Below, piece by piece: positions 17,437 to 26,242 of a DNA stretch of 49,383 nt. A program made the translations under genes and the position numbers. The notes below the pieces were generated by a model that searched no databases, was not told the origin of the DNA, and worked only from the letters and a program-made list of their open reading frames with translations. Position 1 is the first letter of the stretch, and each line of letters opens with the position of its first letter. The DNA comes from an uncultured Erysipelotrichaceae bacterium (lineage in GTDB: Bacteria; Bacillota_I; Bacilli_A; RFN20; CAG-826). The stretch covers positions 1 to 49,383 of the forward strand of contig CADBNT010000017.1 in NCBI GenBank assembly GCA_902796125.1, given 5' to 3'.

Positions 17437-18798
17437 ATGGCTAAAAAGAAATCTACTGCTAAAAAAGTGACTAAAATGGCAAAGAAAAACCCAAAAGCTT
17501 TTGTCGTTTTAGTACTTGTTGTTTTTCTTCTTGTTGGACTTGGAATTGGAGGATATTTTGTATACACCAATTTCATTAATCCTGCTCGCGAATTTTCACT
17601 CGTCGGAGGAAACGTTGAATCAATTGGACTTAATACTGAATATAAAGAAAAAGGCGTTAAAGCTACTTATAAAGGACAAGACGTTTCTAACGAAGTTAAG
17701 ATCTCCTATTTTGAAGGAACTGGAGATAAAAAAGTTCCTGTTGATGCAATTACAACAGACGTTGAAAAATCATTTACAGTTGATTACTCCATTAGCCATG
17801 AAAAATTAGAAGAAAGTCTTTCTAGAACCGTTAACGTTGTTAATGTTGCTCCAATGAGCATCAATTTCCTTGAACTTGGAAACTATAACACTGGCGATTG
17901 TACATACATTAAAGCAGGCGATGTCGATATTCTCATCGATGCAGGTAGTAAGCGAAACAGTGCCACAACAATCAACAATTATCTTAAGGCCGCTGGCCAC
18001 GTTGAGGATGGCAAAATCGAATATCTCATCGTTACTCATAACCACGAAGACCACGTTGCTGGTTTAGCTGGTGATAGCTCTCATCCAGGTGTCTTAGATG
18101 AGTTTAGTGTTGGCACATTTATTCAATTTGCTTTATCAACAAACTGGGAAAAAGGTTACACCAAAGATTACATTACAAAACGCGATGCTCAAGTAGCCGC
18201 TGGCGCAACTTTAAAACTTGCTAATGAAGTAGCAGGCAATGTTTATGACATTGCTCCTGGCATTACCATGAAAGTTTTAGATCAAAAATTCTATCGCGAA
18301 ACATCAACTGACGAAAACAATTATTCCGTTTGTACTTTATTCACTCAAGGATCAAATAATTACCTCTTTACCGGTGACCTTGAAAAAGAAGGAGAAGAAT
18401 CTCTTGTTGAGTTAAACACTCTTCCACATGTCCAACTTATGAAAGGTGGTCATCACGGTAGTAAAACAAGTAACAACGATTGTTTGTTATCCGTTATTCA
18501 ACCTGAAGTAGTGTGCATTTGCTGTTGCGCAGGTAACGATGAATATAAAGCTGCTCCAGAAAATACATTCCCAACCCAAGCTGCAATTAATAGAATTGCT
18601 GTTTACACAAAACGCATTTATGTTACTACTGTAACAACTGACGGGCATCAAGGTTTTGAATCTATGAACGGGATTATCACCTTCAGTTCTGTAGCTGGAA
18701 GTGAATACGAAGTCCATGGATCAAATAACGATACCATATTGAAGGATACTGAGTGGTTCGCTGCGAATCGAACTTGGCCGAAAGAAGGAATTGAATAA
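17437..18798 (+). CDS. Membrane-anchored ComEC-like metallo-beta-lactamase-fold hydrolase
   Basis: The 453-residue protein has a basic N-terminus and one membrane helix (residues about 26-48), then a stalk of beta-rich sequence to about residue 145. The metallo-beta-lactamase domain shows INFLELGNYNTGDCTYIKAG, the metal motif THNHEDHVAG (about 199-208), FTGDLEKEGEESL (about 312) and LMKGGHHGSKTSNND (about 335). This resembles the C-terminal domain of ComEC/Rec2 and related 'MBL fold metallo-hydrolase' proteins. The ComEC channel itself is absent. The active domain is predicted to lie outside the cell, perhaps acting on nucleic acid; the substrate is unknown. Confidence 0.82.
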   Translation: MAKKKSTAKKVTKMAKKNPKAFVVLVLVVFLLVGLGIGGYFVYTNFINPAREFSLVGGNVESIGLNTEYKEKGVKATYKGQDVSNEVKISYFEGTGDKKVPVDAITTDVEKSFTVDYSISHEKLEESLSRTVNVVNVAPMSINFLELGNYNTGDCTYIKAGDVDILIDAGSKRNSATTINNYLKAAGHVEDGKIEYLIVTHNHEDHVAGLAGDSSHPGVLDEFSVGTFIQFALSTNWEKGYTKDYITKRDAQVAAGATLKLANEVAGNVYDIAPGITMKVLDQKFYRETSTDENNYSVCTLFTQGSNNYLFTGDLEKEGEESLVELNTLPHVQLMKGGHHGSKTSNNDCLLSVIQPEVVCICCCAGNDEYKAAPENTFPTQAAINRIAVYTKRIYVTTVTTDGHQGFESMNGIITFSSVAGSEYEVHGSNNDTILKDTEWFAANRTWPKEGIE

Positions 18799-18805
18799 AT
18801 TAAGA

Positions 18806-18830
18806 GGCTAGGAGAAATCCTAGTCTTTTT
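18806..18830 (+). terminator. Intrinsic terminator after the MBL gene
   Basis: GGCTAGGA and TCCTAGTC form 8 bp with one G-U around a GAAA loop, followed by TTTTT. Confidence 0.92.
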
Positions 18831-18863
18831 ATTTGCTTGTTTGGTAGCGCTTTCTTAATTTAG

Positions 18864-18891
18864 TTGATAAACATTTTCTAAATGTTAAAAT
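18864..18891 (+). promoter_or_regulatory. gdhA promoter with a palindrome filling the spacer
   Basis: TTGATA (18864-18869) and TAAAAT (18886-18891) are 16 bases apart. Between them lies a perfect inverted repeat, AACATTT-TCT-AAATGTT (18870-18886), which would put a dimeric regulator between the -35 and -10 boxes. The regulator is unknown. Confidence 0.55.
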
Positions 18892-18938
18892 GTATTTACG
18901 ATGTCTATAAAAAGTTACATTGTCAAACTCCAATAAAT

Positions 18939-18965
18939 AAATACCTCGTTTTAGGGGTATTTTTT
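18939..18965 (+). terminator. Terminator-like hairpin in the gdhA leader (attenuator candidate)
   Basis: AAATACCTC pairs with GGGGTATTT (9 bp with one T-G pair) around a 6-base loop, and a T run follows. It lies 24 bases before the gdhA start and about 40 bases after the predicted start of transcription. An upstream hairpin is possible (ACGATGT near 18899 with ACATTGT near 18919). If the promoter assignment is right, the mRNA must pass a terminator before gdhA, which suggests conditional read-through. Confidence 0.6.
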
Positions 18966-18988
18966 ATTCTTGGAGGGAAAGGAAAGAA

Positions 18989-20335
18989 ATGTATAAAAGT
19001 AGGTATTTGAACGAAGTCCTTGAAAATGTAAAAGCAAAGAACGAAGGACAAAAAGAATTCATCTCAGCAGTTGAAGAATTCTTTGATTCCATGGATTTTC
19101 TCGTAGAGAAGGATCCAAATATTGAAAAGAACGCAATCTTAGAAAGACTTGTTGTTCCAGAGAAGGTTATTACCTTTAGAGTCCCATGGGTTGATGATGC
19201 AGGTAAGATTAGAGTTAACACTGGTTACCGCGTCCAATTCAACTCTGCGATTGGACCATATAAAGGTGGTATGAGATTTGATAAATCAGTCAATCTTTCC
19301 ATCTTAAAATTCTTAGGATTTGAACAAACATTTAAAAACTCCTTAACCGGTCTTCCAATGGGTGGCGGTAAAGGCGGAGCAGATTTTGATCCACGCGGTA
19401 AATCTGACGCTGAAGTTATGAGATTCTGCCAATCATTTATGGCGGAATTCTATCGTCACATCGGTCCAAACACTGACGTCCCAGCTGGTGACTTAGGTTT
19501 TGGTGCCCGTGAAATCGGCTATATGTTTGGCTACTATAAGAAACTTAGAAACGAATTTACTGGTGTCTTTACTGGTAAAGGTATTTCTTATGGTGGTTCT
19601 CTTGGCCGTCCAGAAGCAACTGGTTATGGTTTACTTTACTTTGTTGCTGAAATGTTAAAAACATTTAAGAATGATGATATTAAAGGAAAGAAAGTCATCA
19701 TTTCCGGTTCTGGTAAAGTCGGTGGAATGGCTGCTCAAAAGGCTAATGAGATGGGTGCTAACCTCGTCGCTATGTCCGACATTGATGGCTATGTCTATGA
19801 TCCAAATGGTTTAGATGTTCCATATATTTGTGAAAAAGCCAAACAAAAAGGCATGTTCTCTAAAGACTATGCTAAAGATCATAAAGGTGTTGAATGGCAT
19901 GAAGGTCCACATGGCATGTGGTCTGTTCCATGCGATATCGCTCTTCCATGCGCTACACAAGGTGAAATTCATGAAGATGATGCCAAACTTCTTAAGAAGA
20001 ATGGCTGCTACATGCTAGTAGAAGGCGCGAATATGCCATGCGATGTTGAAGCAATTAGATATTTCAATAACAATGGTGTCTTATTTGCTCCAGGTAAAGC
20101 TTCTAACGCTGGTGGTGTCGCCGTTTCTGGTTTAGAAATGACTCAAAACGCTATTCACTTACCTTGGACATTTGAAGAAGTTGACGAAAGACTTAAACAA
20201 ATCATGAAGGACATCTTCAAGAAATGCTATGAAACAGCTGTTAAGTTTGGTCAACCAACTAATATTGCTTTAGGCGCTAATATTGCTGGCTTCTTAAAAG
20301 TTTATGATGCCATGCTTGCTGAGGGAGTTTGCTAA
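18989..20335 (+). CDS. gdhA: Glutamate dehydrogenase
   Basis: The 448-residue length and sequence fit the hexameric, usually NADP-dependent GDH family. The substrate site is seen in GPYKGGMRFDKSVNLSILKF and the catalytic lysine region in SLTGLPMGGGKGGADFDPRG. DVPAGDLGFGAREIGYMFGY follows, and the coenzyme Rossmann motif VIISGSGKVGGMAAQKA stands near residue 235. It makes glutamate from 2-oxoglutarate and ammonium, or the reverse. GGAGGGAAAGG lies before the ATG. The downstream gene begins within the stop codon, so gdhA, the DUF1015 gene, serC and serA form one operon in which GDH can renew the glutamate used by SerC. Confidence 0.95.
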   Translation: MYKSRYLNEVLENVKAKNEGQKEFISAVEEFFDSMDFLVEKDPNIEKNAILERLVVPEKVITFRVPWVDDAGKIRVNTGYRVQFNSAIGPYKGGMRFDKSVNLSILKFLGFEQTFKNSLTGLPMGGGKGGADFDPRGKSDAEVMRFCQSFMAEFYRHIGPNTDVPAGDLGFGAREIGYMFGYYKKLRNEFTGVFTGKGISYGGSLGRPEATGYGLLYFVAEMLKTFKNDDIKGKKVIISGSGKVGGMAAQKANEMGANLVAMSDIDGYVYDPNGLDVPYICEKAKQKGMFSKDYAKDHKGVEWHEGPHGMWSVPCDIALPCATQGEIHEDDAKLLKKNGCYMLVEGANMPCDVEAIRYFNNNGVLFAPGKASNAGGVAVSGLEMTQNAIHLPWTFEEVDERLKQIMKDIFKKCYETAVKFGQPTNIALGANIAGFLKVYDAMLAEGVC

Positions 20336-21552
20336 TGGCGTTTAAAACCATTAAAGCTCCTCATATCCTTCTTCCAAGAAAAGGCATAGACATGACTGCC
20401 TGGGCAGTTATTGCTTGTGACCAATTCACATCTCAACTCGATTATTGGGAAGATGTTGAAAAGCTCGTTGGAGATAAGCCATCCACTTTAAGGATGATGT
20501 TTCCAGAAGCTTACCTTGGTAAGGTTGATGAAGAAGCTTATATTAAAAAGACAAACGAAACCATTAAAAAATATCTTTCTGATGGCACTCTTGTTGATGA
20601 AGGCGAATGTTTCATTCTTGTCGATAGAAAGACAAATGTAGTGGAACGTCGACTTGGTTTAATGATCGCTATCGATTTAGAAGACTACACTTATGAAAAA
20701 GGAGTGAAGTCTTTAATTCGTGCATCTGAGGCTACTATCGTAGAAAGAATTCCTCCACGTCTAAAAATTAGAAAAGACGCGGATGTTGAACTTCCACATA
20801 TTCTCTTCCTTTATGATGATAAGGATAGAGCGATCAACGAAGAACTCTATAAACGCAGAAGCGAATTTGAAAAAGTCTATGACTTTGACCTCAACAAAGA
20901 TGGCGGCCATATCGCCGGTTATAAGATTAAAGATACTAAACCAATTATTGAGAAGTTTGAAAACCTTCTTAAGAAGAACAATAACGGTTTACTCTTTATC
21001 GTCGGTGATGGAAACCATTCTCTTGCGACCGCGAAAGCACATTGGGATAAAGTCAAAGTTAATCTTTCCGAAAAAGAAAGAGAATCTCATCCAGGACGTT
21101 ATGCTTTAGTAGAAGCACTTAACATCTATGATGAAGGTTTGATTTTCGAACCAATTCATCGCGTTATCTTTAACGCAGGTGATGATTTCTTAGTCGGTTT
21201 AAGAAAAGTACTTAATGGCGAGAATGAATCTTATAGTTATTCCTTAGAAAAAGGAAAAGAAAAGCTTATGATGCCTAAGAAAGGCCCACAAGCATATAAG
21301 ATTGTTCAAAGCTACGTTGATAACTACTTAAAAGAACATAAAGAAGCATCTGTGGATTATATCCACGATGAAGATCAAACAATTGCTGTTGCAAAGGCTA
21401 ATAAAGGCTCAGTTGCCTTAATTATGCCAGCCCTCACCAAAGGTGATATCTTCGAATATATTGCCTTAGACGAAGTCCTTCCGAGAAAAGCATTCTCGAT
21501 GGGGCACGCCGTTGAAAAACGCTATTATCTCGAATCAAAGAGAATTAAATAG
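20335..21552 (+). CDS. DUF1015 family protein
   Basis: The 405-residue protein contains the DUF1015 blocks: KAPHILLPRKGIDMTAWAVI at the start, the central FIVGDGNHSLATAKAHWD and the last AFSMGHAVEKRYYLESKRIK. The start is taken as ATG 20335, sharing its A with the gdhA stop (TAATG), 8 bases after GAGGGA; a TTG 6 bases before is less likely. DUF1015 genes often neighbour serA/serC in Bacillota, so a role in serine or phosphorylated-amino-acid metabolism is likely. The reaction is not known to me. Confidence 0.85.
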   Translation: MAFKTIKAPHILLPRKGIDMTAWAVIACDQFTSQLDYWEDVEKLVGDKPSTLRMMFPEAYLGKVDEEAYIKKTNETIKKYLSDGTLVDEGECFILVDRKTNVVERRLGLMIAIDLEDYTYEKGVKSLIRASEATIVERIPPRLKIRKDADVELPHILFLYDDKDRAINEELYKRRSEFEKVYDFDLNKDGGHIAGYKIKDTKPIIEKFENLLKKNNNGLLFIVGDGNHSLATAKAHWDKVKVNLSEKERESHPGRYALVEALNIYDEGLIFEPIHRVIFNAGDDFLVGLRKVLNGENESYSYSLEKGKEKLMMPKKGPQAYKIVQSYVDNYLKEHKEASVDYIHDEDQTIAVAKANKGSVALIMPALTKGDIFEYIALDEVLPRKAFSMGHAVEKRYYLESKRIK

Positions 21553-21566
21553 AAAAGGAGATACTT

Positions 21567-22649
21567 ATGTCACGTATTTACAATTTCTCCGCAGGACCAG
21601 CGATGCTTCCTGAGGAAGTCCTCAAGACTGCCGCTGCGGAAATGCTTGATTATCATGGTTCAGGCATGTCGGTCATGGAAATGTCTCATCGTAGCAAAGT
21701 CTACCAAGGCATTATTGATGAAGCTGAAGCTGATTTAAGAAAGCTTATTGGCATTCCAGAGAATTATAAAGTCCTCTTCCTTCAAGGTGGTGCGACTCTT
21801 CAATTCGCTCTTATTCCAATGAACTTCATGGTAAACGGCAAAGCCGATTACATCAATACTGGTGTTTGGACTAAGAAAGCTATTAAAGACGCTAAATTAT
21901 TTGGTGAAGTTAATGTTATCGCCTCTGGTGAAGCAAATAACTTCAAATCTATTCCAGATGTTAAATCACTTAAGTTTGATAAAGACGCTGATTACGTCTA
22001 TATGTGTGATAACAACACCATCTTTGGTTCTAAATTCAAAGAATATCCAGATACAGGCGATATCCCATTAGTATGTGATATGTCTAGCTGCTTCTTATCA
22101 GAACCAATCGATGTTAAGAAATTCGGACTTATCTATGCTGGTGCTCAAAAGAACGTTGGTCCAGCTGGTGTTACCATTTTAATCATTAGAGATGATCTTC
22201 TTGCCAGAACTCCAAGAAATCCTCTTCCAGCTTATTTAGACTATAGACTCCATGCTGAAAATGGTTCTATGTATAACACTCCTCCAACATATGGTATTTA
22301 CATTTGTGGCCTTGTCTTCAAATGGTTACTCGCTAATGGTGGACTTGAAGCTAGAAAGAAAGCAAATGAAGAAAAAGCCGCAATTCTCTACGATTATTTA
22401 GATCACAGCAAGCTTTTCACTCCATATGTTGATAAGAAAGATCGTTCCTTAATGAACGTTACATTCCGCACTCCAAGTGATGAACTTGATGCTGAATTCC
22501 TCGAAGGCGCTAAGAAATATAAATTCACTAACCTCAAAGGTCACCGTTTAACTGGAGGCCTTCGTGCTTCTATTTATAACGCTATGCCAATTGATGGTGT
22601 TAAAGCTCTTGTCGCTTACATGAAAGAATTTGAAGAGGCTCATAAATAA
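21567..22649 (+). CDS. serC: Phosphoserine aminotransferase
   Basis: The 360-residue enzyme starts MSRIYNFSAGPAMLPEEVLK, as in the SerC family. It has GSGMSVMEMSHRS and FLQGGATLQFALIPMNF, and its PLP lysine is in YAGAQKNVGPAGVT (about residue 196). It moves the amino group of glutamate to 3-phosphohydroxypyruvate. AAAGGAG precedes the ATG. Its stop overlaps the start of serA by one base. Confidence 0.96.
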   Translation: MSRIYNFSAGPAMLPEEVLKTAAAEMLDYHGSGMSVMEMSHRSKVYQGIIDEAEADLRKLIGIPENYKVLFLQGGATLQFALIPMNFMVNGKADYINTGVWTKKAIKDAKLFGEVNVIASGEANNFKSIPDVKSLKFDKDADYVYMCDNNTIFGSKFKEYPDTGDIPLVCDMSSCFLSEPIDVKKFGLIYAGAQKNVGPAGVTILIIRDDLLARTPRNPLPAYLDYRLHAENGSMYNTPPTYGIYICGLVFKWLLANGGLEARKKANEEKAAILYDYLDHSKLFTPYVDKKDRSLMNVTFRTPSDELDAEFLEGAKKYKFTNLKGHRLTGGLRASIYNAMPIDGVKALVAYMKEFEEAHK

Positions 22650-23785
22650 TGGAAATCCTTTGTTTAAATAAGATTTCTCCAGTTGGACTTAAAGTCCTTC
22701 CAGAATCTTATAAAATCACTGAAGACGTTAATAAAGCTGATGCAATCTTAGTTAGATCTGCCAATATGCTTGAAACCGTTCTTCCTAAAAATGTTTTAGC
22801 AGTTGCTCGTGCTGGCGCGGGTGTTAATAATATTCCACTTGAACCATATGCTAAAGCTGGTGTTGTTGTTTTTAACACTCCAGGTGCTAATGCTAACGCA
22901 GTTAAAGAATTAACAATTGCTGCCATGCTTCTTGCTGCTAGAGATATTCGTGGATCCATGGAATGGGTCAAAGCTAATAAAGGCGATGAAGCTATCAATA
23001 AATCTATGGAAAAGGCCAAAGGTGCTTTCGCTGGTACTGAAATCTTAGGCAAAACCCTAGGTGTTATCGGTTGTGGTGCTATTGGCGCACTCGTCGCTCA
23101 AGCAGCAGGTGCTCTTGGTATGCACGTTATTGGTGTTGAACCAAGCGAAGCAACAATCAAAAACAACAAGCATCTTTTCCCAGCTGATATGGAAATCGTC
23201 TCTTATGATGAACTCTATAAACGCGCTGATTATATCTCGGTTCACGTCCCACTTTTAGACGCGACTAGAGGAATGCTTAATAAAGATGCGTTCGCCAAGA
23301 TGAAAGATGGCGTTATTATCGTTAACTGTGCACGTGACGCGATTGTTAATGATGATGACCTTAAAGTAGCGATTGAAGCAGGCAAAGTTAGACGTTATGT
23401 CACTGACTTCCCTAACTACAAGACCGCTAATATGGATGGCGTAGTTGCTATTTCTCACTTAGGCGCTTCTACAGAAGAAGCTGAAGATAACTGTGCTGCT
23501 ATGGCTGCTAAACAAGTTGTCGATTATATCGAAAATGGCAATGTAATTAACTCTGTTAACTATCCAAGATTAGATCTCGGTAAGAAAGAAGGAAAACGTG
23601 TCCTTGTCTTATTCGAAGGCGATCATCTTAAAGAAGTATCTGATTTAGTTAATAAAGCAGGCGTTAAGAAACTCGCTAGTGGAGATAAGAAAGGCTTTGG
23701 AGCACTTCTCGCTGAAGTAAGTGGTGAAGTTGACGCTAAAGCACTTGAAGCTCTTCCAGGAGTCTTAAGAGTTAGAGTTATCTAA
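22649..23785 (+). CDS. serA: D-3-phosphoglycerate dehydrogenase
   Basis: This 378-residue member of the D-2-hydroxyacid dehydrogenase family has VLAVARAGAGVNNIPLEPYA and the NAD-binding LGVIGCGAIGALVAQAAGAL (about residue 135). The later parts are VNCARDAIVNDDDL and AISHLGASTEEAEDNCA with the catalytic His. The last 70 residues look like a short ACT-type regulatory domain (RVLVLFEGDHLKEVSDLV). It catalyses the first step of serine synthesis. The operon ends at a terminator 25 bases later. No serB is seen in the window. Confidence 0.92.
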   Translation: MEILCLNKISPVGLKVLPESYKITEDVNKADAILVRSANMLETVLPKNVLAVARAGAGVNNIPLEPYAKAGVVVFNTPGANANAVKELTIAAMLLAARDIRGSMEWVKANKGDEAINKSMEKAKGAFAGTEILGKTLGVIGCGAIGALVAQAAGALGMHVIGVEPSEATIKNNKHLFPADMEIVSYDELYKRADYISVHVPLLDATRGMLNKDAFAKMKDGVIIVNCARDAIVNDDDLKVAIEAGKVRRYVTDFPNYKTANMDGVVAISHLGASTEEAEDNCAAMAAKQVVDYIENGNVINSVNYPRLDLGKKEGKRVLVLFEGDHLKEVSDLVNKAGVKKLASGDKKGFGALLAEVSGEVDAKALEALPGVLRVRVI

Positions 23786-23809
23786 AAGATAAATAAGATA
23801 TAATTCATT

Positions 23810-23840
23810 AAAACCTCTATGATTTGCTCTAGAGGTTTTT
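23810..23840 (+). terminator. Intrinsic terminator after serA
   Basis: AAAACCTCTA and TAGAGGTTTTT form a 7-10 bp stem around TGATTTGCTC, with the T tract directly after. Confidence 0.9.
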
Positions 23841-23851
23841 ATTGTTATAAT
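23824..23851 (+). promoter_or_regulatory. Promoter placing transcription start at the lipoprotein ATG
   Basis: TATAAT (23846-23851) is a consensus -10 box 7 bases before ATG 23859. TTGCTC, 16 bases before it, is a weak -35 inside the serA terminator loop. There is no ribosome binding site, so a leaderless mRNA is predicted. Confidence 0.5.
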
Positions 23852-23858
23852 AAAATTG

Positions 23859-24563
23859 ATGATAAATAATAAAAAAATTTTATTAACACTATTAACAGCC
23901 ATTTTCATTTGCGGTTGTCACAGAAATGGTTATGACCCAAATATGTATAAAAATGAAATTGAGTTTAGCACATATGAAGAATTGATGGCCGATATAAAGA
24001 TAGAAGACGAATTTGTCACGGCAAACCCTCCTAAAATGTTCGATACATTTCTGCCACGTTCTCCATCTTTTGATGCTTCATTGCCAATATCAACAAAAAC
24101 TCAGTATTTTAAGTGTGGAATTGATATAACAAAAACATCATTAGTCGATAAAGCAAAATTGAGAGAATTAGACTATGATTTGCACATTTTGAGCAGTCGT
24201 TGGATATATATTAAAAATACCCTAAGCAACTATCTTGTATTTTTCTCTTTTTATAACGTAGGTTATGGTTTTCAAGATTGTGACTTTCCTCCGTATGATC
24301 CTGACTCTTTTAAGTGGGAGAAAGTTGATACCGTAAACGGAAAGGAACATATTGATAATTATCCTTTCGATTTATATGATCAAGTCAACAATTTGGTTAA
24401 AGAACATACAGATTTATATGGTGGGACGACTTCTTATCGTGTAGTTGATTCGAACAACAATAGAATTATTGACATGCATATTTTAGGAAAAGAAAACACT
24501 GTATCAGTTTTTGATGAATATAACGAATACATAATGAACAAATGTTTGGAGATGTTTTTATGA
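23859..24563 (+). CDS. Small lipoprotein of unknown function, partner of an exported protease
   Basis: The protein of 234 residues has a short basic start, a hydrophobic stretch and a Cys in FICGC near residue 20, a plausible lipobox. The mature part is Tyr/Phe/Asp-rich and I recognise no family. ATG 23859 was chosen over TTG 23856. The stop codon overlaps the start of the following protease gene (ATGA), so both are co-translated. It may hold, inhibit or help fold the protease. The base composition is more A/T-rich than the serine operon before it. Confidence 0.72.
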   Translation: MINNKKILLTLLTAIFICGCHRNGYDPNMYKNEIEFSTYEELMADIKIEDEFVTANPPKMFDTFLPRSPSFDASLPISTKTQYFKCGIDITKTSLVDKAKLRELDYDLHILSSRWIYIKNTLSNYLVFFSFYNVGYGFQDCDFPPYDPDSFKWEKVDTVNGKEHIDNYPFDLYDQVNNLVKEHTDLYGGTTSYRVVDSNNNRIIDMHILGKENTVSVFDEYNEYIMNKCLEMFL

Positions 24564-26182
24564 ATCAGCTATTAACAACAGCACTTTTAACCTTATCAGC
24601 CCTCCATGGTGGAACCTCGCCAGTTATTTGTCAACCAATTTCAAATTATGAAGCGATTTACCAATATTCTGATGAAAACAATTTGTACTTTAATGACAAT
24701 CTTTTTATGCAAAAAGATGTTTATGATTTAAGCGGTTCTTGCAAATATTCCTTATTTACATTTCAAAATAAAAATTATTTAGTAGATAGAATCGAATGTA
24801 GAGTAGTGGATTACTCTGACGATTTTACTTATAATCCTCAAACAGATAGCTCTATTTTGTTCTATGAAGACAATCAGCTTTTTCAATATGATCCAAGTAA
24901 TTCTGAAGTTAGATTTTTAGAAGATGGTGAAGCATTTGAATTAAATTTATCCAACAGGGATAGACCTGTGTTTGGCAATTATTTTGTTGAAAACGATCTT
25001 CCAATCGGAAATATTGATGAAGTTTTGATACCCGATGCTTTTTATTTTGAAAAACTAAAAAGATACTATGGCTGGAATTATGAATCAGAATGCGGCATAG
25101 TTGCTTCTCAAATGCTTCTTGGTTATTATGACATTTTTCAAAACGATTTAATAATCGATGAAATATATGAAACCGGAGAAGCGCACTATATTGATAATAG
25201 TACCGATATTACAGACTGGGCAGTTTCTCCGGGTACAGATGATAGAGATTTTCGTGTTAACGATTTTAAAAACAAACTGATTGAGCATTTTCCTGGGAAC
25301 ATTGAAAATGGTGCGACTGTAAGTGAGGTTTCCTCAACAATACATAATTATTTGGAAACAAAGAATGTCACATATTCCATAACTTCGCATCAAACATTTT
25401 TTGTCCCTGATAACGCAATGACAATCATTGATTCTGGGCACCCTGTGATTCTTGGTGGTGTTAAACATTTTTGCGTGGCATTTGGCTATAATTCTGATTC
25501 ATTTTTCGTTTGCGATGGGAACGGTAGAGTGGGCTCAATTCCAATGGCTGCATATACTGGCAGCGAAGCAATTTATTGGTCTACAGGATGCATCAGTTTG
25601 ACTATAAGTCAACATGTCCACTCTGATAACTATTACTCATCATACAATAACGAGTATTATTGTCCTTGTGGTGAGAGGATTCGTAAAACACAAATATCCC
25701 CGTCATCTTGGGATTTTGAATCTCAATATTATTTCTATGACAAATATAAACAGCACACTGTTGGGAATCTTTCATTCGAAACTAATAGGCTAAGAACAGG
25801 TTTTATTGAAAACGAAGTTGTTAATTTATCCCCTCGAAGACAAAATGCTGGCAATTCATACCTTCGAATCGTTTTCCAAAACATAATTACAAAAGTTGAC
25901 ATAAACATGGGTTGGTGGAGCAACAACGAACATCAAAATGATGGAACGGCTATGCTTTATTACAAAGACACTGTTGGAGTCAATGCTTGGTATACTCTTA
26001 ACAACATTTTAAATAATTCCAACATGTCTCAAAGTCATTCAAATCTTAGTCATTATTCATTTGTGATGCCTGAAGAAGCGGAAGGTATTATGTTTAATGT
26101 GACCAATCAAGCTGTTGGAGACACAAACAAAGGACGCCTAAGCATCGGAACGATGACCATATCGTATATCTATACTGATTAA
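24560..26182 (+). CDS. Exported papain-like (C39-like) cysteine protease candidate
   Basis: ATG 24560 (MNQLLTTALLTLSALHGG) begins a signal-peptide-like stretch, 8 bases after GGAG, giving 540 residues. The presumed catalytic Cys lies in ESECGIVASQMLLGYYDIF (about residue 178), the His in GVKHFCVAFGYNSDSFFVCD (about 302) and an Asp/Asn in CDGNGRVG (about 320), the order seen in papain-like C39_2/C10-type folds. A CxC-containing HVHSDNYY...CPCG segment follows, then a beta-rich C-terminal domain (about 390-540) with tryptophans, as in binding modules. Residues 20-165 may be a propeptide. The substrate is unknown. Confidence 0.72.
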   Translation: MNQLLTTALLTLSALHGGTSPVICQPISNYEAIYQYSDENNLYFNDNLFMQKDVYDLSGSCKYSLFTFQNKNYLVDRIECRVVDYSDDFTYNPQTDSSILFYEDNQLFQYDPSNSEVRFLEDGEAFELNLSNRDRPVFGNYFVENDLPIGNIDEVLIPDAFYFEKLKRYYGWNYESECGIVASQMLLGYYDIFQNDLIIDEIYETGEAHYIDNSTDITDWAVSPGTDDRDFRVNDFKNKLIEHFPGNIENGATVSEVSSTIHNYLETKNVTYSITSHQTFFVPDNAMTIIDSGHPVILGGVKHFCVAFGYNSDSFFVCDGNGRVGSIPMAAYTGSEAIYWSTGCISLTISQHVHSDNYYSSYNNEYYCPCGERIRKTQISPSSWDFESQYYFYDKYKQHTVGNLSFETNRLRTGFIENEVVNLSPRRQNAGNSYLRIVFQNIITKVDINMGWWSNNEHQNDGTAMLYYKDTVGVNAWYTLNNILNNSNMSQSHSNLSHYSFVMPEEAEGIMFNVTNQAVGDTNKGRLSIGTMTISYIYTD

Positions 26183-26209
26183 TCCTAACCTCTATCAATA
26201 AATAAAAAA

Positions 26210-26236
26210 GCCAGGAACTTGTTGTTTCTGGCTTTT
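26210..26236. terminator. Bidirectional terminator between the protease and XRE genes
   Basis: GCCAGGAAC and GTTTCTGGC pair (9 bp with one G-U) around TTGTT, with six A before and four T after. It sits between convergent genes and can serve both strands. Confidence 0.88.
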
Positions 26237-26242
26237 CGTAAC

